Program-made: the position numbers and the translations under genes | Assembly (NCBI GenBank): GCA_964444625.1 | Contig: CAYUHZ010000032.1 | Span: 1-10,546 of the forward strand | Length of the DNA: 10,546 bases | Source of the DNA: CAYUHZ01 sp964444625 | GTDB lineage: Bacteria; Patescibacteriota; Patescibacteriia; Patescibacteriales; GWC2-42-12 | Direction: 5' to 3' | The notes under the pieces: generated by a model | Told to the model about the DNA's origin: nothing | Database searches by the model: none | Seen by the model: the letters and a program-made list of their open reading frames with translations, nothing else | Shown here: positions 6,243 to 10,546 of the stretch, one piece after another | How positions within the stretch are numbered: position 1 is the first letter of the stretch | How the letters are laid out: every line of letters starts with the position of its first letter

Positions 6243-6301
6243 ATTTTTGTCTTCCCTGATAAATCAGTTGCTCAACGCATCGCCTGTGCGACGGCTGATT
6301 T
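6243..6301 (-). promoter_or_regulatory. Structured 5' leader of tpiA with competing hairpins
   Basis: AAATCAG (6301-6295) can pair with CTGATTT (6267-6261), enclosing a hairpin CGTCGC-ACAG-GCGATG (6293-6278, one G-U pair). The same CTGAT can instead pair with ATCAG (6260-6256), which directly abuts the GGGAAG ahead of the ATG. The two folds exclude each other and differ in how they expose the start region. I do not recognise a known riboswitch class. A regulatory function is inferred only from the fold. Confidence 0.35.
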
Positions 6302-6328
6302 AACAAGTTAATTATTTAATATGATTAT

Positions 6329-6358
6329 ATTATAGCACGAACCGCTCAATCTGCCCAA
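6329..6358 (-). promoter_or_regulatory. Extended -10 promoter of the tpiA unit
   Basis: On the - strand TGCTATAAT (6337-6329) is a perfect extended -10 element. A weaker -35-like TTGGGC (6358-6353) lies 18 nt upstream, almost touching the carboxypeptidase stop. Transcription would start near 6322, leaving a leader of about 80 nt before the tpiA ATG. Confidence 0.6.
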
Positions 6359-6361
6359 GAT

Positions 6362-7468
6362 TTACCAAACAAAATTTTGATAAACCCAATCGGCTAATTT
6401 TTCGGTTTGTTCAAAGCGCGCTTGATCGCTTTCTGAGCCAAGAACTACGGTAACAATTTTCTTACCTTGGTGATTGGTAAATTGCCCAACGAAACAGTAA
6501 CCGGCTGCTTCCAAATAGCCGGTTTTTCCGCCCAAAATCTTGACGCCGTTTTCCGGCAATCGGTTTAATAAGTCATCGGTATTATAAACCTCCTTCTCTC
6601 TGCCTTCCTGTGTCTTGAATTGGTATTTTCTGGTAAGCGTCGCCTGGCGAATGTCGTCGTTGGCTAAAGCGGCGCGAGCGAAGATTGCCACTTCCTTGGC
6701 GGTTGACTGGTTATTATTATTCAAACCAACCGGATCGATAAACTTGGTCTTGGTCAAACCGATTTGCCGAGCTTTTTGGTTCATCAAACGAACAAATTCT
6801 TCTTCGGTTAAACTGGTTGAATTAACCATAGCGGCGGTTGCCGTATTGTCCGAAGCTACCAGGCTAGTATAAAAAAGATCTTTGATCGTGGCTTTTTCTC
6901 CGGTAAAAAGGTAAATCCTGCCACCTTCGCGGCGATCAGTTGATTTAAGCTGGTAAACCTCGTTCCAACCGGGGTTATGCTCAACAAAAACCAAGGCCGT
7001 TAATAACTTGGTTATACTGGCGATAGGCCAAACTTTATCGCCGTCCTTGTCGTAAAGCGATTGGTCGCCATCGCAATCGTAGGCCAATGCGCTTTGAGCT
7101 GATAAATCTGGAGCCGGCTGTTTACGATCAACCGGCTGTTCTTGTTGCTCGGCTAGCGCCGGAGACGGGTAATCATCTTCGGGATTTGCCAGCAATGGCA
7201 TCGGGTCGTTAGCTAAGAGGCTGTCGGCAATCAGCTGTCTATCTTTGGTCGAGCTGTCAATCTTATTCTCTGTACTGGCGATCTCTGCCGCGCCCAAGAC
7301 ATGACCATTGGTGCTTGTTTTTCTTAAAGATAAATCGGAAAAAATATCAGCTTGATAATTTATTAAATTATCTTTATTCTCAACCAAAACAGCCGGCATC
7401 AATCCGGTAAAAAAAATGCTGAACAAGAATATACTTATATTGGCCAACAATGCAATCGAAGTAGTCAT
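6362..7468 (-). CDS. D-alanyl-D-alanine carboxypeptidase (PBP5/6-type, peptidase family S11)
   Basis: This penicillin-binding protein trims the terminal D-alanine from peptidoglycan stem peptides outside the membrane. The three hallmark motifs are present: SxxK as SITK at 151-154 (nucleophile Ser151), SxN as SDN at 206-208, and KTG at 315-317 within GGKTGYLEAAG. Residues 7-29 form an uncleaved-looking membrane anchor or signal segment. They are followed by a low-complexity Pro/Gln/Glu-rich linker to about residue 125 that should hold the enzyme away from the membrane. The catalytic domain fills the remaining 240 or so residues, and there is no room for the C-terminal beta domain of E. coli PBP5. 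It follows scpB by 18 nt and is likely the last gene of that operon. Confidence 0.92.
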   Translation of the reverse strand: MTTSIALLANISIFLFSIFFTGLMPAVLVENKDNLINYQADIFSDLSLRKTSTNGHVLGAAEIASTENKIDSSTKDRQLIADSLLANDPMPLLANPEDDYPSPALAEQQEQPVDRKQPAPDLSAQSALAYDCDGDQSLYDKDGDKVWPIASITKLLTALVFVEHNPGWNEVYQLKSTDRREGGRIYLFTGEKATIKDLFYTSLVASDNTATAAMVNSTSLTEEEFVRLMNQKARQIGLTKTKFIDPVGLNNNNQSTAKEVAIFARAALANDDIRQATLTRKYQFKTQEGREKEVYNTDDLLNRLPENGVKILGGKTGYLEAAGYCFVGQFTNHQGKKIVTVVLGSESDQARFEQTEKLADWVYQNFVW

Positions 7469-7486
7469 ATAAAAATCTGCGTTGGT

Positions 7487-8065
7487 TTAATCAAGCGGTG
7501 CCGACTCGCTTGGCGGAGCTAGTTCCGATTCCGATTTATTTAGTAATCGGTCAATCGCATCATCTTGGCTTAGTTTTTCATAATCTGGTAGCTGGCTGAT
7601 ATCGCTAATACCCAAAAAACGAACAAAATCCAAGGTAACGTTATAACAAACTTGCCCCTTGGTTTTATCGGGTTTGCCTTCAATCAATCCTCTAATTAAA
7701 AGGTTGCGCAGGATCAATGAGCAGTTAACGCCTCGGATCCGATCCAAATCCGTTTTGGCAATCGGGCCGCGATAAGCAATGATAGTTAAAGCTTCCAGGC
7801 TGGGTTTGGATAATTCGCCGGTTGTCTCATCTTTGATAAAATCCCGGACCACCTTGGCATTGTCAGGAGAGCTTGCCATCTGGTAATGTGAGCCGTCCTT
7901 GATAATCTGAACGCCGCGGTCTTGGTTTCGGTATTCTTCCACCAGTTCATCTCCAGCTTGTTTAATCTCTTCGCTTGCTTTGCCAAGCAATTCCGCCAGT
8001 TGTTTAACGCCCATTGGTTTGGCCGAAATGAATAAAATTGACTCCAGTTGTGATTTTATGCCCAT
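7487..8065 (-). CDS. scpB: Segregation and condensation protein B
   Basis: ScpB is the dimeric winged-helix partner of ScpA in the SMC-ScpAB complex, which compacts and helps segregate the chromosome. The 192 residues show the family pattern: SQLESILFISAKPMGVKQL at the N-terminus, then the signature LSKPSLEALTIIAYRGPIAK followed by IRGVN, and later VCYNVTLDFVRFLGI with LPDYE. Two winged-helix domains are followed by an acidic, Pro/Ser-rich tail. It lies 14 nt after scpA, the usual arrangement, and just before the carboxypeptidase. No Shine-Dalgarno is visible, so translation may be coupled to scpA. Confidence 0.94.
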   Translation of the reverse strand: MGIKSQLESILFISAKPMGVKQLAELLGKASEEIKQAGDELVEEYRNQDRGVQIIKDGSHYQMASSPDNAKVVRDFIKDETTGELSKPSLEALTIIAYRGPIAKTDLDRIRGVNCSLILRNLLIRGLIEGKPDKTKGQVCYNVTLDFVRFLGISDISQLPDYEKLSQDDAIDRLLNKSESELAPPSESAPLD

Positions 8066-8079
8066 AAGTTAAAAATAGG

Positions 8080-8796
8080 TTAGCTAGTAAAACTATTCTT
8101 GCTTACCTCAATATCGCTGAACAATTCTTCCTGTGCTACCACCACCGTTTTTTGCTTGATCAATTCTAGCAGAGCCAAGAAACTGACAATTACTTCGGTT
8201 TTTGTGCCAGCCTGAGACAACACGCGGCTGAATTTGAATTTTATCTTGTTAATTAATATTTGTTCAATTTCAATAATCTTATCGCCGATATGAAAGGTCT
8301 GTTCTATTTTTTTCTCTTCCAAGACTTGCTCTAACACTAGGTTGCCGATTAAAGTTGAGTAGATTCCCGCCAAAATATCACCGGTGATGCTCTTGGGCGG
8401 AGCAAATAATTTTATCTCTGCCAAGACCGCTTTGCGGTTAAACTCACGAATAAACATAAATTTCTTCTTACCGAGCAGCGAACTTATCTTTTTTGAGGCA
8501 TCTAAAAATTCCTTGTAAATTTTTAATTGCTGTTCAAAATCTTCTATCTCCTGCTCTTCCTCGGGAAAAAGATATGGCAATAATGCTTTGGATTTGATTA
8601 ATAATAATTTGGAGGCAACCAACAAAAAATCAGCCATTTCTTCGGGGTTAAGATTGGTCATCAATTTAAGCTGTTCAATGTATTGATCGGCGATTTTGGC
8701 TAAACTTATTTCGGTGATATCTAGCTCTTCCCCTTCAATCAACTTCAATAGCAAAGCCAATGGACCTTCAAATTTTTCTGTTTTGACGTGTAGCAT
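8080..8796 (-). CDS. scpA: Segregation and condensation protein A
   Basis: ScpA is the kleisin that bridges the SMC heads and binds ScpB. I chose ATG 8796 (MLHVKTEKFEGPL), because family members start this way just before the conserved FEGPL; a TTG at 8814 would add six residues. The N-terminal SMC-neck-binding part shows FEGPLALLLKLIEGEELDI, QYIEQL and the typical FLLVASKLLLIKSKALLP. The middle is helical and charged. The C-terminal winged helix shows VSFLALLELIKQKTVVVAQ and FSDIEV. At 238 residues it is normal in length. It starts 24 nt after the YbaK-like gene stop and leads into scpB. Confidence 0.93.
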   Translation of the reverse strand: MLHVKTEKFEGPLALLLKLIEGEELDITEISLAKIADQYIEQLKLMTNLNPEEMADFLLVASKLLLIKSKALLPYLFPEEEQEIEDFEQQLKIYKEFLDASKKISSLLGKKKFMFIREFNRKAVLAEIKLFAPPKSITGDILAGIYSTLIGNLVLEQVLEEKKIEQTFHIGDKIIEIEQILINKIKFKFSRVLSQAGTKTEVIVSFLALLELIKQKTVVVAQEELFSDIEVSKNSFTS

Positions 8797-8820
8797 GGAG
8801 AATGGACAAAACAAGAGAAA

Positions 8821-9429
8821 TCACTTTGCCTTTTTCTTAATTGTTTTTTTCTTAATCGGCTTCATGGAAATAACTCTTGCCTTTGAAGATTGTTTCTTTT
8901 TAGCGACAACTTTCTTCGGCAATTTAATTTTCTTCTTGACGCCAAAATCCCCCAGCACCGCCCGTTCCAGATCTATAAAATCTTTTACTGCCATTTCAAC
9001 GGAATGATTGAAGCTGCCACTGGAAAATACCCCGACTTTGTTCTTGGATAATGATTTGTCAGCGATAACCGGCAAACGATGGTAGCCGCCGAATGCAGAC
9101 AGCGCCCCGGGTTCTATTTTCAGCATTTCAGACATCACCTTTTCAGTGGCGAAACCAAGGGATTTGATCGACCGCTTCAAATGGTTAACTAAAAATTTTT
9201 CTAACTTTTTCAAATCAATGTTATAACCAGCCGACAGCAATACTAGCAAAAAATCTTTATCCGCTTTCATCAGCAATGTCTTAATAATCTCGTTTAAATC
9301 TCTGTTCATTGTTGCCGCGGCGTCATAAGCGGTAAAAACGGTTTTATGCGCCAAGAGTTTATGCTTGGCTTGATTTTGATTTAAATATTTAATTAGTTTT
9401 ACCGGCTCTTTAATCTTCTTTTTAACCAT
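8821..9429 (-). CDS. YbaK/ProX-type aminoacyl-tRNA deacylase domain protein with a lysine-rich tail
   Basis: This family hydrolyses mischarged aminoacyl-tRNAs in the cytoplasm. The fold signature is visible: TAYDAAATMNRDLNEIIKTLL with the conserved Lys50, a VLLSAGYNIDLKKLEK segment, EPGALSAFGG at 106-115 (usually SPFG, here SAFG), VIADKSL, and a glycine-containing strand near FSSGSFNHSVEM. Residues 165-202 form an unusual basic tail dominated by Lys, absent from typical single-domain members (about 155-165 residues), which may bind RNA. The substrate cannot be told from sequence. It begins the apparent operon with scpA, scpB and the carboxypeptidase, and ends in TGA, showing that TGA is a stop codon here. 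Confidence 0.85.
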   Translation of the reverse strand: MVKKKIKEPVKLIKYLNQNQAKHKLLAHKTVFTAYDAAATMNRDLNEIIKTLLMKADKDFLLVLLSAGYNIDLKKLEKFLVNHLKRSIKSLGFATEKVMSEMLKIEPGALSAFGGYHRLPVIADKSLSKNKVGVFSSGSFNHSVEMAVKDFIDLERAVLGDFGVKKKIKLPKKVVAKKKQSSKARVISMKPIKKKTIKKKAK

Positions 9430-9437
9430 AAATTTAT

Positions 9438-9443
9438 ATTATA
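9438..9443 (-). promoter_or_regulatory. Candidate -10 box immediately upstream of the YbaK-like gene
   Basis: TATAAT ends 8 nt before the ATG at 9429, so transcription would begin at or next to the start codon and give a leaderless message. No -35 hexamer at a normal distance is convincing, and the box sits in an AT palindrome in a very AT-rich gap. Confidence 0.3.
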
Positions 9444-9462
9444 AATTAAATATAGTGAAATT

Positions 9463-10392
9463 TTATTTTTCCATTCCCGTTCCGCCTTCAAATTGTATAT
9501 AAGCCTGACTATCCAAAATATTAACTTCGGGAAAAATCTCAATTTTATCAACTCGGGGCAAAACACCAGTCCAACTGGAACGGATATTTCTTGTTTGGCC
9601 TGACATAAAATCAGTAATTGTGTATTTGTTTACGGCAACGATCTCCGAGCCTGAATAAAGAACAATCTTGCACTCCACCTCCCAATAATTATAGGCGGTT
9701 TGATTGGTTGCGGAAAAATCAAGTTGATTTAAAGGTAATTTTTCCGATAAACCGCTCTCTTTCGCCGGCTTAAAAACGATATTATCTACTATAAAATTCG
9801 TATGTGACTTCATGTATGCTTGCCAATCTGCGATTCGATGTCGGTTGATTCTATGCCATGATAGATTGGCTATGGCAAGATCAGCGCTTACTGGTTGGCT
9901 TGCCACCTCTTGAGACAATGACATTAAAAACGTGCCTTGTCCGGGCAAAACATAACCCTTGGCTGTCTTGGTAATTGGTTGGCCATCAATAGAAAAATAA
10001 TAATCAAAATTTGCCACCCAGTTTAAGTTTGAATTGCTGACCCATGAAACAAAGTCGTATTTTTTTGAACTGTTAACAAGAACCCTGGCTGAAGTAGCAG
10101 ACAAATCAGTAGCTTGGCGCGATTGAACCGCTTGATGGATTGATCCGCCGCTATTAGCAATATCAAAAAGCAGTAATTCGTCTTCTTTTATTCCATAAGC
10201 GAAATAATAGCCAAAATGATAAATTGCATAAGAACAAGTAATCAAGCCGAAAAAACCCAATGCTCCGAGCAAAGTATTGACAAATTTTTGCCGATGACTT
10301 ACATACCACAGACCAAAATTTAATTTTTTTTCTGTAACACCCTCCAAATCGTGGAATCTATCCTCTGGTTTTGGTATAAAATCATTGGCCAT
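9463..10392 (-). CDS. Single-pass membrane protein of unknown function with a large extracytoplasmic domain
   Basis: The protein has 309 residues from ATG 10392. A charged cytoplasmic N-terminus (about 37 residues) is followed by one membrane helix at about 38-66 (LLGALGFFGLITCSYAIYHF and onward). The remaining 240 residues look like beta-rich domains with regular Trp and Tyr (SWVSNSNLNWVANFDYYFS; SSWTGVLPRVDKIEIFPEV). The domains probably face outward. Inside-to-outside topology is inferred from the positive residues before the helix. I recognise no enzyme motif or named domain. It is 33 nt upstream of the YbaK-like gene, with its own promoter further upstream, so it may be cotranscribed with that operon. 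Confidence 0.8.
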   Translation of the reverse strand: MANDFIPKPEDRFHDLEGVTEKKLNFGLWYVSHRQKFVNTLLGALGFFGLITCSYAIYHFGYYFAYGIKEDELLLFDIANSGGSIHQAVQSRQATDLSATSARVLVNSSKKYDFVSWVSNSNLNWVANFDYYFSIDGQPITKTAKGYVLPGQGTFLMSLSQEVASQPVSADLAIANLSWHRINRHRIADWQAYMKSHTNFIVDNIVFKPAKESGLSEKLPLNQLDFSATNQTAYNYWEVECKIVLYSGSEIVAVNKYTITDFMSGQTRNIRSSWTGVLPRVDKIEIFPEVNILDSQAYIQFEGGTGMEK

Positions 10393-10431
10393 AGATTAAA
10401 ATTTTCAAACTTAATGATAAAACTGAGTCCA

Positions 10432-10455
10432 AATTTTTTAGCTAAAAAAATTTTT
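10432..10455. repeat. AT-rich palindrome
   Basis: AAATTTTTTAG followed by CTAAAAAAATTT forms a near-perfect palindrome centred on AGCT, upstream of the membrane protein gene and inside its expected leader. It could be a protein-binding site or an RNA hairpin, but such sequences arise easily in AT-rich DNA. Confidence 0.3.
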
Positions 10456-10467
10456 CCCAATTCATTT

Positions 10468-10498
10468 ATTATACTGTTATTTTATCACAAAATGACAA
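10468..10498 (-). promoter_or_regulatory. Candidate promoter of the membrane protein gene
   Basis: On the - strand TTGTCA (10498-10493) and TATAAT (10473-10468) are separated by 19 nt, slightly longer than the optimum. An overlapping alternative is TTGGCT with TAAAAT at 17 nt. Either would leave a leader of about 70 nt or more before ATG 10392. Confidence 0.45.
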
Positions 10499-10546
10499 AA
10501 AAGCCAAATTATTGAAATTTTATTTTTTGTGAAAATTATGTTATAA

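Noticed and set aside
1..10546. CRISPR array or evenly spaced direct repeats
   Set aside because: No series of regularly spaced repeats was seen; the only direct repeats are the tRNA-derived copies.

Overview
The window looks like chromosomal DNA from a small-genome, AT-rich bacterium, most likely a member of the Candidate Phyla Radiation (Patescibacteria). This is an inference. The support is very tight gene spacing, few Shine-Dalgarno sequences, a tRNA gene carrying a self-splicing intron, and single-pass membrane proteins without close relatives that I recognise. TGA ends at least one intact gene (the YbaK-like one), so the standard bacterial code fits better than a TGA-recoding lineage. 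Two runs of N (323-332 and 3814-3826) show a gapped draft assembly, probably metagenomic. Both gaps lie inside genes.

Left part (1-3143) is accessory DNA. On the + strand are the 3' end of an unknown gene, a membrane protein broken by a gap and a homopolymer frameshift, an unknown coiled-coil plus beta-rich protein, and a zinc-ribbon protein that overlaps it. A tyrosine recombinase on the - strand converges on them. Its first 30 or so codons are out of frame with the rest, so it is a probable pseudogene or carries a sequence error. None of the four + strand genes is recognised.

Middle part (3144-3730) is an RNA region read on the - strand. The centrepiece is a complete tRNA-Thr (anticodon GGU) interrupted after anticodon base 36 by a 218-nt group I intron without an ORF. 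It is followed by a strong hairpin terminator that abuts the recombinase start. Just upstream lie two broken tRNA-Thr-like copies sharing an exact 16-nt repeat. The recombinase beside a tRNA suggests an integrated element, but I found no second attachment site in the window.

Right part (3733-10546) is ordinary housekeeping DNA, all on the - strand. Transcribed in order from high to low coordinates: a single-pass membrane protein; an apparent operon of a YbaK-like deacylase, scpA, scpB and a D,D-carboxypeptidase (chromosome condensation and cell wall); then, from a separate promoter with a structured leader, tpiA, a class II fructose-bisphosphate aldolase and a membrane-anchored TPR protein. 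tpiA and the aldolase act on adjacent steps of glycolysis. A hairpin at 3669-3720 probably ends that unit just before the tRNA.

The most notable features are the intron-bearing tRNA-Thr with its relic copies, the unrecognised + strand cassette beside a broken recombinase, and the structured tpiA leader.
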